Shown here one piece after another: positions 45,293 through 56,652 of a stretch of DNA of 64,000 nucleotides. The notes beneath the pieces were generated by a model. The model had not been told where the DNA came from and did no database searches. It saw only the letters and a program-made list of their open reading frames with translations. Source of the DNA: Salvator merianae (lineage: Eukaryota > Chordata > Lepidosauria > Squamata > Teiidae); contig QVOM02000021.1 in the NCBI GenBank assembly GCA_003586115.2, positions 7,578,248 to 7,642,247 on the forward strand, given 5' to 3'. Every line of letters begins with the position of its first letter. The first letter of the stretch is position 1. Made by a program: the position numbers and the translations under genes.

Positions 45293-45785
45293 CAGTAAAT
45301 TCTGGAGGAGGAGAAATGAAAAAAAAAATTAAAATGTCTCTGCTCCATGGGAATGTTTTATTAAATTAAAAATTAAGTAAATTTATTTGCATGGTACCTA
45401 GCACTGCCTCCTTGGGCCCTCTGGCTCCACCCTCTTGACCCCTCTGGTTCTGCCCCTTGGTTCTGTCCACTTGACAACTCACCTGCACCCATCCAATCTA
45501 CAGTTCACCAGCCACCACTGTCTGCATTTGAGAGACTGTGTTTCATCTTGTACCCTGTCAAAGGGCTGTGCCTTGGTGTGGGAGAGGCTGGCTTCTATAT
45601 GTTTAGAATTGCAGAATGCACAACACCATTGTCCAAGAGTGATGAGTTGGCATCCCATGTGGCATCAGTAGGTCCAGTATTGACAACGATGAAAAACCCT
45701 TGCGGGGGACATCTTGCCAGTCACCTATGTGCTCTGCATGCAGTCTCTGAAATACTTTGTCCGGATGGGCGTAACTGTGTGGTGT

Positions 45786-46035
45786 AAGTTTCAAGCATGG
45801 CATTAGCGTGCTCTATACACTGCTCCCAGATGATACCGGGGGGATGTGCTCCTTTCAATACAGGTTCCTTTCCTCCATCGACTTGCACTGGTAATCCTTT
45901 CCCATTCAAATCAATGTAATTTCAAATAGGGCGGGTCTATCACAATCTAAGTTAATGGAAAGTTTTGCTATGGTTTTCCAAACCGCTAGATTTACATTGA
46001 TGTCTACTGCTTCTCTAATGTGGAATTGCCAGAAC
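45786..46035 (+). mobile_element. 3' end of the pogo/Tigger-like repeat, second copy
   Basis: Colinear with 15840-16060: 'aagcatggcattagcgtgct', 'ggttcctttcctccatcgac', 'tcccattcaaatcaatgtaa', 'gtctatcacaatctaagtta' and 'tgtctactgcttctctaatg' each have a close match in the same order. No transposase remnant was recognised upstream (45400-45780). Confidence 0.65.
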
Positions 46036-47540
46036 AGATACTCACATTCGGGGAGGATGCAGTATATAGTAAAAAAGACAGGTTCCATAGAACGTCCAAC
46101 TCAATTCAGGCTTGCTCAGTGGTAGTTAATAGACCAAGACCCTGTGCAGTGGGAATGGAGCGAGAATCCAGTTGTTCTGGTGTCTTTATATCATGTTGAG
46201 TTCAATGCAGACCAAAAAGCAATTCAGCAAGACCAAACTGATTCTTCCAACTAGAGCCTTTCCCCACCTCCACTTCTGTCACAGAAGTGACCCACAAGCC
46301 AACACTGGGCTTATTGTTAAAGCATCAGGGCAAACTATACGCAATCCATTCTAGATTACAAAAGCCATTGCAACCTTTGCCTTTTGGCTCAGCTGTGACT
46401 CACATCATTATCTTCTATGATTTACTCGATGTAGCAAGGATGCTTTACAAGAAGTACAATAGAGCCGTCAGCAGTTATTAGCCTGTTCTATTTTGTACAC
46501 CCAGCAATAAATACGATCAAAAAGAAGCCTTTTCCGTCTTAAATTTCTAGGTCCGTGTGCCTGCATACGATAACAAGGCCATACAAATGCAGCTGGTCTT
46601 CCTTGTGCAAGGGAGGAGTTATTATACTTTGTCTTGATTTGCTGTGGGAAGTAGCAGCCTTCCAGCTGTACAAATGGCACTCTGGCTGCTTTCCACATAA
46701 ACATTTCCACCTGGCCTCGACAGAGTGGGAAGGCGGTGGGAAATGATGTAATTTCCAAAGCACTAGCTGAGGCAAAGCCAGGCAACCCATCAATCAGACC
46801 TCAGCAAGCCCATACACAAGACCTCTCAAATTACCACTTCACACCAAGAACCTGCTGAAAACGTCCCCTTTTAACATCTGCTAATCAGATCGCTGCTTAG
46901 GAGCCTCTGACAATTAAACTTGTTATTCCAGGGAGAAGAGGGACGTCACATGTCTACAGCTGGGCATTTAACTAAGCAGATGGACTGAATCTGAAGCAAA
47001 GGCTCTTTGAAACCCACTAATTAAACAGTGAGAATGAAGCCTAAATGAACCTGGCTGAAAAGTATATTTTGTAACTGTTGTCACCTATATCAAATAGGAA
47101 AACCCAAAACTCTGGTCAGGATAGTTAACAACTGAGATTAAATCAATGAGACCAGTAGCTACAGTGTATTCTGTGCCTTGGTGGGTGAACTGGCCCCACC
47201 AATACAGAAAGAGCCATTCCAAACAACTGCTGCAAAATTTGCTCCTTGCACATCAGAAACTACACAGAGTATTCTCCAGCAAACCCAACAAACCTTGAGA
47301 TGGTTTTACTGACTGTTCTTTGACCTATTCTGGGTTTCTGGCACTGACTCCTGCCTGCACAGAATAAAAATTACGAAGTCTGCTGAGAATAAAAATCAGG
47401 CTATCTGTACTGTTGCCAGAGAGTCGCAGAGGACCCAATCCACCTCATTCAGGATGTGGTCTCTCAGCTGTCTCACATCAACTGCATGTAAAAAAAAATA
47501 AAAAAAAGGAATCCATTAGATAAATTCCAAAATTCGCAGG
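46036..47540. other. Non-repetitive DNA, possible conserved noncoding segments
   Basis: 46550-46760 and 46870-47060 have no simple repeats or recognised transposons and contain 'atgatgtaatt' (46742), 'gacgtcacatg' (46942) and 'ctaattaaac' (47020). These are only candidates; motif content proves little. Confidence 0.25.
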
Positions 47541-49005
47541 ACACATATAATGGAGAACTATTTTAAACTAACTATTCAGTCTGCTAGGAGTTGGCAGGCT
47601 GACCAAAGCCAGTAGACTTAGGCTGGCCCCGGAACTGTCATACAGAGCCACTGCTAGAGCTGGCAAGTCAGGGAGGTCCTGACTTCTGTTGGTGGCTACC
47701 TTAGTGGCATCCTGTTCTGTGGCACTCCAGTTGCTAGCTGAGTGGGTCTTTAGGCTACTTGGGCAGCTTTCACAGTGGAAAGGTTGACCAGGGCCCCAGA
47801 GCAACAAGCTCCCTCCCGCTTCTACTGTCCCTGGAATCCCTATGGCTGGCTAGGCTTTTCACCCTCCTCTGCCTCCTTTCCAGCTGGTCCTGCCATCTGG
47901 CATCTGAGAGATGATGGGACACTGTGCAGGCATGCACAGTACTCCAGACACACCGCTGGCAGGCAGCTAAGGATTTTATGCATACAGTCAAACGCGGCAT
48001 CAGTGCACGGCTTCCGTACGTGGAAGAGCCTAATTTGTGCCTGTATGGAATTTGTTTAGTCTCCCATAGCCAATCACATCATCAATGCATACTAGCAATA
48101 GTAAACAAAGAGAAGAGTGTCTGAGCAGTCCAAAGGCATACAGAATATGGTCCCATTTTCTTTATTCCAAGTTTTGTGCAGTGGTTTCTATCCAAGTGGA
48201 ACAGCTCTAACATAATTTATCCTCCTGCATATATAATCAAAGAACAGTTGCTCACACTTGTAGGAAAAGAGAAAACAATTTTATACCCCTTCATGCTGCA
48301 GCCCAGTGTTCTTCCAAACTATTTGTGGTCATGGAATGTGGCAAGAAAACTACACCAGGAAGGGAGAATTGGTCAAAACATCTACCCTTTTTTTACAGTG
48401 ATTGGATGCAGTGAGGTGACAGCCCTGGATTTTATCCAATGAAAAACAACCTACACTTTTAAACTGTACATCTTTACAAGTAATGAGCTGTGATCAAGAC
48501 GCCTGGTGTTCATAATCTTCATGCTCGACTGAAAAAGGAATACCTTATCTCCTTCCTTTCAGCTCAGGCATCAATTTTTTCCCTCTGAACTCACTTGCCC
48601 CAACAAGGGAAACAATCCTACAGTATCAATCACAAATACAAATCTACCAGTATATTCAGAGCATGGAATAGGACTGCCTCTTGTGGAATCCTGATGTGCT
48701 TTTTGTGTACCTGTGGTACGAGAATGACAGGAAAAATCTGGGGTTTGGAAATAAAAGGAACACAAGCATTCCCTTCATATAAAGCGAATTTAGTAGGGGG
48801 AAGCAGAACCCCTACCACAGTCCTAAGTTTTGGATAAACCTGATTGACGCCAAGTCAGCAGCAAAAAGTTTCAACAATTTTATGAACTTGAAGGTAATTA
48901 TAATATGGTGATTTTCAAGAAGGCAGGCTTAAAGGAATTAAACTACAATTCCTAGATGTTTTATGCTTTCAAATTTTGTTTTGGCATATTTCTCTCCAAA
49001 AAAAA
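47541..49005. other. Unassigned DNA
   Basis: 47580-48040 is more GC-rich, with overlapping frames on both strands but no recognisable domain. The rest is AT-rich. Confidence 0.3.

Positions 49006-49046
<41 letters not shown>
49006..49046. repeat. (CTTT)n microsatellite
   Basis: About nine CTTT units. Confidence 0.95.
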
Positions 49047-49562
49047 ATTACCCTACATTTATCATGAATCTGACAGTCTCAGGAAGTGACCTGAAGTGGA
49101 TCCAAACTCCAGGAAGAAAAATGCTTAGCTTGATCTGCAAAACTAGTTTAATTTCAATAGCTGTTTTCAGCCTCCCAAGTATTAAATTTCCTTTTGTTCT
49201 CCCTAGCACTGACTTTCCCAAATAAACAAACAAAAACAACAGGAAATAACATTTCCCTTTTTAGTGAAATGTTCAAACCCTTAAAACTTGTTAAACTTTA
49301 TTTTACTTTTCAAACGCATTAGTTTTCTATGCACATACATACACATAAAATCTTCATAAAAATATTTTGATTTGGACTATTGTTTTTGTAACACAGATTT
49401 CGAAATGTAGCTTTAGGGCCATTACAGATATAAAAGCTCCACATTGTTTGTATTTGCCCTAGTTTTTAGCAAACAAAAAAAAAGTTTAGCACCACAGAAG
49501 CTTCCTTAGGAATGTCACTAAATGAAAACATTCCTAATAGTTTCCTCTTCTAGACACCGGAT
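49047..49562. other. Unassigned AT-rich DNA
   Basis: Nothing recognised. Confidence 0.3.
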
Positions 49563-49565
49563 AAA

Positions 49566-49698
49566 GGGCAATTTTGCACTAGCCGGTATATTGGACCAGA
49601 AAGCAAAGTCAAAGCCTCCCTCAGATGACATCAGCATGTGAAAAGGAGGTTCCTAGTACACTTGCTGATCCAATATACCATTCAATGAAAAATCACCC
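49566..49698. mobile_element. Harbinger-like MITE family A copy 4, AAA duplication
   Basis: A 133-bp copy starting GGGCAATTTTGCACTAGCC and ending GAAAAATCACCC. The arm motifs 'ggtatattggaccagaaagc' and 'ttcctagtacacttgctgat' are those of family A. Flanked by AAA on both sides (49563-49565 and 49699-49701). It lies 35 bp from a family C element. Confidence 0.7.
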
Positions 49699-49733
49699 AA
49701 ACACTTTTGTCTCCTGGTTAGCAAAGAATATAT

Positions 49734-50136
49734 GGGGTTTTTTTCACACTTTGAACCGTAGAACAGGTTAATTATCCTGCTCTACGATGGAACAGACCTC
49801 GCAGCACAGTGACTCTCCACACTACGAGGACTTGGAAAAGACCAGCAGCAGGATACCAGCATATTCGCACTGCTGGTGTCCTGTGTCATGATAGTGGCCG
49901 GGAAACTTCCGGCCACTGCCATGGTGACTGGCAACACCCCGCTGCATTCACACCAGGAAGCAGATGCGAACACAGTGTATCAGAAGCAGTCCAGCTGCTC
50001 CTGGTACAGTTGTGGAGCACAATTTTGTGCTCCACAGCAGGTAGCAATCAGTACAGCTGTAGTCTGCTCCCAACTGCCAGGCCTCCATGAAATGCAGAAA
50101 CACTCGACTAGTGAATGTCAACTGTGAAAAGGCCCC
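49734..50136. mobile_element. MITE family C copy 2, about 403 bp
   Basis: Starts GGGGTTTTTTTCACACTTT and ends AACTGTGAAAAGGCCCC, so the terminal inverted repeat is about GGGGCCTTTTCACA. Flanks TAT and TAG are near-identical 3-bp words. It aligns along its length with 4731-5168 and with 63623 onwards: 'gcaggataccagcat', 'tgtgtcatgatagtggc', 'gtggagcacaattttgtgct' and 'gtagcaatcagtacagctg'. Confidence 0.7.
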
Positions 50137-51165
50137 TAGATACATTCAGGAGTACCTCACAGATCTATACCTGTAGGGAGGGAAGGAGGGACAAATCACC
50201 AGTTGTAAATCTAATTTCTGCTTGCCCAAAGCAACCTTTGGTGAGCTGTGAAGTAGTCTTCTCACCAGCCTCTTTGCTTCTCAAGATGCTTTGTGATCAC
50301 ACAGAATATAACTTATGACTCGGAAATCTCATTTCTTCCTCATAAACCTATTAGTCACCCTAGAAACTAGGGTAATAATTACACAAAGCCACCTCTAGGT
50401 GTTCAGGTGTCCCAAACTGGAGAGGATAGGAAGCAAAGCTGTGGGGAAAGCACAGGCCTGTGGCGGCCTGGGTTCAGCATTATGCAGGGACAATGCAAGG
50501 GTAAGGTGGCTGCATAGTAAATACGGAGTCGTCACAGGAAGTGCTCCAGGGCCAGCTTAGAGATGGGAGGGTAGCTTTGTAGGGCAGCAGCAGCTGCATA
50601 TAGGGCAGCTACAATTTCAAGGACAGGACAGGTGTGGGAAGACTCTGTGAGCGCTGGTTCAGGCAGTGCTGCCTCTAGTCTGATAGTCAAGGGACAGGAA
50701 AGGAGGATGGAGGGTGGAGAGAATTACTGCCAAGGCAGAGTACCAAAAAAAGAGACTACTCTGCTCGCCCTGATGCACAAGCCACCTGGCTGGTTGACGC
50801 TGCTTTTAACTCTTGAAAAGGAGACTGGCAGAGCTGAGCAAGGCTGAGCACAAGGAGGAGGAGCAGCTACTTCTACTGCTGCCACTGCTGCCACTCGTTC
50901 ACTCCCTGTCACATAGTACCCCAGCAACTGGTTGGGGACAGCCTGGTGTGATGCAAGAGCTGGGACATGGGAACTAGCTAGGGGCAAGGCAGAAGAGGCA
51001 GGGGTGAGATGGGTAAGCTGTCTGCCAACTTCTTGAGGTATTCAAGGCTCCTCCAGTACTGCGGCTGACTGTTTGGCATGCGCTGTTAAGCCTTCATGTC
51101 CCAAACTACTGGTCCAATTGGTTCATTGGCAGGGTTGTCTCTGAATGGCACACAAGTTTCTCTAT
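50137..51165. other. Unassigned DNA
   Basis: 50400-51010 is GC-richer with no recognisable coding content. Confidence 0.3.
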
Positions 51166-51303
51166 GGCTGCACCCAGACATCACTTACTTGTTCCACTAC
51201 ATTTCGTTATTCCGGAATAAACCATGGACATTCCAGAGTATCCATGCTTTATTCTGGAATATCCAAATATAGTGGAATAAATAAGCGATGTCTGGATGCA
51301 GCC
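51166..51303. mobile_element. Almost fully palindromic 138-bp MITE
   Basis: Left arm GGCTGCACCCAGACATCACT then 'tacttgttccactacattt', 'attccggaataaaccatgga'; right arm reverse-complemented GGCTGCATCCAGACATCGCT then 'tatttattccactatattt', 'attccagaataaagcatgga'. Some 60 bases pair with few mismatches around a short centre near 51233. It is unrelated to families A-C. The flanks (TAT left, TAA right) do not settle the target duplication. Confidence 0.85.
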
Positions 51304-53100
51304 TAAATGAAACCTTGTCCACCTTGTTCTTTCCTTGTATTACTCAGCTGCCCCAAACTGGCAAGTATTTTTCAGAGTAAGTCTGTATGAATTCACCGTA
51401 TTATGTCTCTATTCTAAGAATTCTTTTCTATAGTCAGAACTTAACCCTCATCAGTACAGGTGGGGCAACTTTGTGCCTCATCCAAGCGAAAGTATGGATG
51501 TATTTTTATATGTAATTCAAACAATATATGGTTAAGTAATATAGTTTTAGGATACCTCCTCAGGGAAAATAAACCCTGTAGAAATTGAGCCAATAGTATA
51601 TATGTTCTGGCTACAGGGATGAAAAACAAGTGAGATAAAAAAACCAACTCTGCAGTCCCCGAATTGCTAACTTTTTACCTGAATTAATGAGACTTAAGTC
51701 AGTGCAAAAAACCCCACCTTAATAATTGCTAAGTTTCTTGAATTAGCTATCAATGTTAGGAAAAAGCTGTTAGACAATAGTTTTATTTAATCACGGTACA
51801 CGTTGTTAAATTCTACTTCAATTCTTGTCATAATTATGCTTTTGATTTTATTGTTTCTAAGCGGTTTTAATTTTGTGCTGTTAAAAATGTATTGTGCAAC
51901 TTATTTAGTGCACCATAATCTTACGTGTTATGGGTTTATGGATTCTAAATAAATTATTCATTCACCTGTACTAATGAGACTTAAATCAATGCAGCGTGAG
52001 TTCTGTTGGCAACACAGAGTTTGACAATGACAACAATCATAAAATCCTTCCCTGGAATATTGAAGATATTTAATAGGAAAAATAAAAGTAATGTCGGTTC
52101 ACGTGATTTTTCCTAACGTTTGACTGTCCTCTAGACAGTTTTATGCTGCTTCCTCTTCATAGTGGATTGAATTGCAAGCTTTTCCTAAGCACATTTTCAT
52201 GGTATCTATCTGAACTGAACTTGGTATAAAATAGTTTATCACACTTAAAATGGTGATGATGAGAAATTTATCATGAAATAGTGATTTTAAAAAATGAAAT
52301 TTATTTTGGGTGTGGGAAGAGAAAAAATGATTCCTACTGCTTTTCCTGGAGTAAATAAATTAATGAATAAGTATGTCACTATAATTTTACATCCTCTGGA
52401 AACATCTACTTTTGTTTTTCAGTAATACCTACTGAAAACGATTTATAGTCATCAGGAGGTTTGCCTTAGGTCAGTTAGTTAATTAGTTTTTATTGTTTCA
52501 ACCTCAGGTCACGAAAAAGCTCAGGCCAGTGCAGACCATTAATCCCTCTGTCCTTAGAAGACTAACAACAATTACAATAATTATACTCAGAATCATGGGG
52601 GGTATAACTCCAAATATTAATTTCTGAGGAATGTAAGTGTCAGTGGACCATTATATTCATGCCTTGTTTACTGACTGTTTAGGCAAATTGGAAAATCCTA
52701 GTAGATTGTCTCTCAGCTGGGCAGGGGCTTACTAAGGCAAACTGTCTAGCTGGCAGCAGGACGAGATTCTGGCATCATCTACATGGTGCCTAAAGGCCTA
52801 CACAGAATTGGCTACTGGTTAGGGCAGGTATCTGCCCATGCACAAATATATTGCCATGTGGTGCTTCCCAACCTATACTCCAGAAGGGGCAACTTTCTGC
52901 AAAAAGTGTGAAGAATTACTCTCAGACCGCCCCTTTGCGAAGATTCAGCATGAGGGTAAGTGTTCGTCCCTAAAGACGCCCCCATGCCGACACTTTACCA
53001 AAAATGTTGGGTTGCATGCCATTTCTAGATGAATTTCCAGTCCAGATGCTGCAGAAAACCGACTTGGAGCTCAGTTAATTTGATGGTGCTCCCTCCCACC
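51304..53100. other. Unassigned AT-rich DNA
   Basis: No repeat or exon supported. An exon-like 70-base stretch near 52883-52954 is discussed under rejected items. Confidence 0.3.
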
Positions 53101-53107
53101 TCTTGGT

Positions 53108-53570
53108 TGGCTTTACTTTACTTTACTTTACTTTACTTTACTTTACTTTCAATTTCTACCCCGCCCTATACCGAGAGGTCCCAGGGTGGCTCACAAAACA
53201 TACTAAAACTATTTCAATAAAACACCATAAAAACATTATAAAACAGCATAAAACATACAAAAAACAAAACAATAAAAACACCATAAAGACATTATAAAAA
53301 CATCATCAAAAGTATTTCATACACACACCCCCAAACCACCCTAACCCAATAATACAAGAGACTAGCAGCAATGCGGGGGACTTCTCAGAGGGTCAAGGCC
53401 TATATGCTTGGGCAAAGAGAAAGGTCTTTACCAGGCGCCAAAACCCAAACAGGGATGGCGCCTGGCGAATCTCAGTAGGGAGAGACTGTTCTACAACCTG
53501 GGGGCAGCCACAGAGAAAATTACGGGTTACAGGCTTACATGTAAGTCTGTTCTATCCAGTCCCATAAGGG
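53108..53570 (-). mobile_element. L2/CR1-type LINE 3' end, minus orientation
   Basis: On the minus strand a C-terminal ORF2 remnant reads roughly 'FYNSLPTEIRQAPSLFGFWR' then 'LVKTFLFAQAYR' (about 53510-53400). An A/T-rich 3' UTR follows, then 'gggacctctcggtatagggc' with 'ggggtagaaatt', and the element ends in a (TAAAG)n microsatellite, seen as (CTTTA)n on the plus strand at 53111-53150. It is the same LINE type as the plus-strand copies. Confidence 0.8.
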
Positions 53571-53757
53571 ACTTTGTTTGGATGGGGCCACCATTTTTGA
53601 AATGTAATATCCCTCTATCATCAATACAGATACTGAAGAAAGAGCTGACTCTCATTGTTCTAGCTATGTTTTAGAATTCTTACAGCTCAAACGAGTCTGG
53701 GTTGTTCTAGTGTGATGTTCACACAGCTGTTGTCCAACTATCCCACACTGTCTAGAG

Positions 53758-54087
53758 CTGTGGTTCCCAACATGGGGCACACACCCCACAGGGGGGCAAT
53801 TTGATATGTCAGGGGGGCAATTTGAGAATGAGTTATTAACAGTGAAGTTTTTGCATTTCTTATGGTTCCAGGGGCCTCATATACAATATATAAATATATA
53901 TTGTGACATAAACATTTTTAAAATTAAAATCAGAATGTACATGGCGGTAAGCCTTCTAGGCTTCCTCCATGTGAATAGAAATTCACTTTTTGAATATTAA
54001 GAATTATATGTCACCGGGGGGGGGGGGGCATCAGGATTTTAGAGATGCTTAGGTGGGACATGGCCAAAAAAAGGTTGGGACCCACCG
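53758..54087. mobile_element. hAT (Charlie-like) nonautonomous element with 8-bp duplication
   Basis: Terminal inverted repeats CTGTGGTTCCCAAC (left) and GTTGGGACCCACCG (right; reverse complement CGGTGGGTCCCAAC) resemble the CAGTGGTTCCCAAC ends of vertebrate hAT/Charlie elements. Flanks are GTCTAGAG (53750-53757) and GTCTACAG (54088-54095), an 8-bp target duplication with one mismatch, as hAT elements make. The 330-bp interior is noncoding and includes a G12 run near 54016 and duplicated 'ggggggcaatttga' words near 53790-53825. Confidence 0.82.
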
Positions 54088-55147
54088 GTCTACAGGAAAG
54101 TATACGAAGTGGACTCAGTGTCCTCAATGTGATGTGTACCCAATTCGCTTACCATCCCTCAAGTTGTGTTAACTGCTGCACAAGCTACACACCAACCTGG
54201 AGCTGTTCTACAACCTTCTCACACTTGCAATATAAAAATACTTGTGCAACGGTTTCAAAACAAAAGCCCAGTGCAGAGAAGCCTTTTCCTATCGAGCAAG
54301 CTCTGTCATGTTAGCCTTTGGAAAACAACAAACAGGGACTATTATAGCTTTTGTTTATCTGATGCCATTTATTTACTTGCTTCCGATTTGAATCACACAA
54401 AAAGTCTGAAAAACTTAGCAAACTAATGGCTTGTTTTTAAAAATAAAAAATTGATTTTTTTTCTGATAGATCACTACTATCAGCGGTAGACAACAAATGT
54501 TGTAAATATATCCCCAGCACTGGGTGACTTATCAACAGCACTCAAGTATATTCATGGCTCTGGCTGGCAAAAAGGTATTTTTTTTTTTTTTTTTTTAAAA
54601 CATCCTGCACTGATTTATTGTTGGTAATTAAGAAGTGATTTTCTGCTGGATGCGAGATGCTGATCTCATCTCACACAGCACGGCCTGAAATATACACTGA
54701 GGGGACCAGGGTGCTTAAAATATTAGAGTTATAGCCTACAAAGATTGGATAACATCCAGCAATGAGATCACCACTGTTCTGCGTTGCTTAGGTCACTCTT
54801 TTCCAAATAGCAAGATGTTTATTCTTGCAATGTAAGATACGTGGGACTGGAAAGAAACTCAGCAAAAGAAACAAGAAGTCAACAAAATGGATTAAAGTAC
54901 AGATCTGAAGAGAGGAAATAAATAAGCAAGTTATGAAGGCCTTTAGTAGGATTCTTCTTTTACTGAGGAGCTGCAGTTTGAAGCAACTGTAAATGAAGCT
55001 GCAACTTACAAGTAAACTTGCTTTGCCATCTGGGTTAATATTTTATGCATCTCACTTCCAGATTTCCAAATAAAAATGCTGCCAAGAATTCTTCAAACTT
55101 TTAAATAATATTCTAAGGTCACTATTTTCCTTTCGGTTACTTGTCAC
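54088..55147. other. Unassigned DNA, with a poly(T) run
   Basis: A T-rich homopolymer at about 54577-54596. 54600-54720 is non-repetitive ('ggtaattaagaagtgatttt', 'gatgctgatctcatctcaca') and could be conserved noncoding DNA, unproven. Confidence 0.3.
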
Positions 55148-55150
55148 AGA

Positions 55151-55264
55151 GGGTGATTCCGCACAGGCTGATATACAGGACCAGCAAGCATACTTGGAAC
55201 TTCCCTTCCACATGCTGGGGCAGTTTAAGCGGGGGCAGTATAACAGCCAGTGCAGGATCAATCA
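55151..55264. mobile_element. Harbinger-like MITE family A copy 5, shortened
   Basis: Left end GGGTGATTCCGCACAGGCTG then 'atatacaggaccagcaagca' and 'tacttgga' is a good family A arm. The right arm is degraded ('ataacagccagtgcaggatc'), and the exact right end and duplication are uncertain. Confidence 0.6.
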
Positions 55265-55314
55265 GGGTTTGTTCTTTCTGCATTTCAATTCACAACTTCA
55301 CTGTAAGTACACAT

Positions 55315-55398
55315 GCTTATGAACTTCGTTGTTTTTATTGTTTTAATTTGCCCTGAGACCTTCAAGTATAGGGCAGGATAAAAATATAAATAAACAAA
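55315..55398 (+). repeat. L2-type LINE 3' terminal tail
   Basis: 'gccctgagaccttcaagtat' then 'agggcaggataaaaatataa' is the shared LINE 3' end. The upstream body is missing. Confidence 0.6.
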
Positions 55399-55678
55399 CT
55401 TAGGATCATAGTTCATGCATGTGATAAAGGGAATGAAAATTTATTCAACAATAAATTTGTTAGCTTTAAAAGGAACAACTTGCCCTAATAAGACTCTCTA
55501 GTTACTAGGTTGCCAATCTTACTAATATCAGGAAGAAAGGAACAGCTTTCTGCACAGGGATTCTGGGAAATATCCTGAAATAAGACCCAGTGCAGAAAGG
55601 ACCTAAACATTTTAGAAGCACAGCAATGCACTTACAACGAACTGCTTGGATCTCTACCTGTCAATATTAGGAATCTCT

Positions 55679-56092
55679 GGCCCTTTCTGCACTCACCTGA
55701 GGTAGGGATCAGTGAATCCAGAATAGTCCGGATCATTAGCCTAATGATCCGGACTGCGGGGAGGCATGGACAGGATCAGCATCGTCTACACAGATGGCAA
55801 TGATCCAGATTGGCTCACAGCCTGGCTGCGAAGCTCATGTGAGCTTTGTTGCTGCATGCCCACACCTCCGAAGGCTAGAAACAGAAGTTCCTAGACTTGA
55901 GGCCTCTGAGGAGTGCTTTCTGGCAGCACCCTATGACACATCTCTGAAAGGTGTGTCCCCCCCCGCCCGTCTACCAGTGATCCAGACCCTGGACAGAGCC
56001 AGACCAGCAGGAGCAGGGCCTCCTAGATCCGTATCTGAAGACCTACAGGCAAACTAAGGCCCTGTAGATTAAGGGTCCATGCAGAAAGGTGC
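55679..56092. mobile_element. Harbinger-like MITE family B copy 2, TCT duplication
   Basis: Starts GGCCCTTTCTGCACTCACCTG and ends GGGTCCATGCAGAAAGGTGC, flanked by TCT on both sides (55676-55678 and 56093-56095). Colinear with 17172-17573 through 'gtagggatcagtg..ccag', 'actgcggggaggcat', 'gcagggcctcctagatcc' and the like. Noncoding. Confidence 0.75.
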
Positions 56093-56139
56093 TCTGTGTA
56101 GCACTACTTACTTATCTTTCTGCTAGCACACAAAACGAT

Positions 56140-56652
56140 GGGCCTGTTCGCACTCAGCGAGTGGTACATTTCAGGACGCAAGTTAGAACACAGGATCCAC
56201 GCTTGCAAACAGCCCCAGCTGACCCAAAAGCTACCAAAGCCCACCTGATGCTTACCTGAATCCAACCAGCTGTGGTCAACTAAACTGTAGTCTCCAACCC
56301 AACCTGCGTGGTCAGATGAGGATCAGGAAAGGTGCATTCGCATCATTTCCAGGTTCAAAATGGCGGCGGGGCCAGCAGGGCCATGCAGGCGCAATCTGCC
56401 AGTTCGCACCCCAGTTCGGACCTTGAGGTCCAGACCCTGGTGGCCTTTTCGGACACAGGTTTGAACACAGACCCTCTGGGTTCAAACACAGCTACCAAAC
56501 TAGTCTGCTCCCATTCACACTGCCTCCTGCGCTGGTTGGCTTGCGGAGTGTTCTAGCGCTGACAGGTGCAAAGACCCCTTTCGGTACCCGAACCCAACCA
56601 GCCCAAACCGTGCTAGTTAGACCACTATACTGTCATAAGTGCAAACAGGTCC
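56140..56652. mobile_element. MITE, about 513 bp, GGGCCTGTTCGCACT ends
   Basis: Starts GGGCCTGTTCGCACTCAG and ends AAGTGCAAACAGGTCC (reverse complement GGACCTGTTTGCACTT), a diverged member of the GGGCCTTTCTGCACTT terminus group. Flanks GAT and AAT. It lies only 47 bp right of another MITE. A GC-rich centre ('atggcggcggggccagcagg', about 56362) gives rise to short frames without meaning. Confidence 0.65.

Noticed and set aside
48956..49046. CTTT run as a possible CRISPR-like or regulatory array.
   Set aside because: A simple tetranucleotide microsatellite; no spacers. CRISPR is not expected in a vertebrate genome.
52838..52960. Exon-like stretch on the plus strand: pyrimidine tract and CCAG near 52882, open 70 bases encoding ATFCKKCEELLSDRPFAK, then GG|GTAAGT near 52954.
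   Set aside because: The splice-site resemblance is good, but the peptide matches no family I know, it is antisense to LHFPL2, and single exon-like strings this short occur by chance in 64 kb. RNA evidence would be needed.
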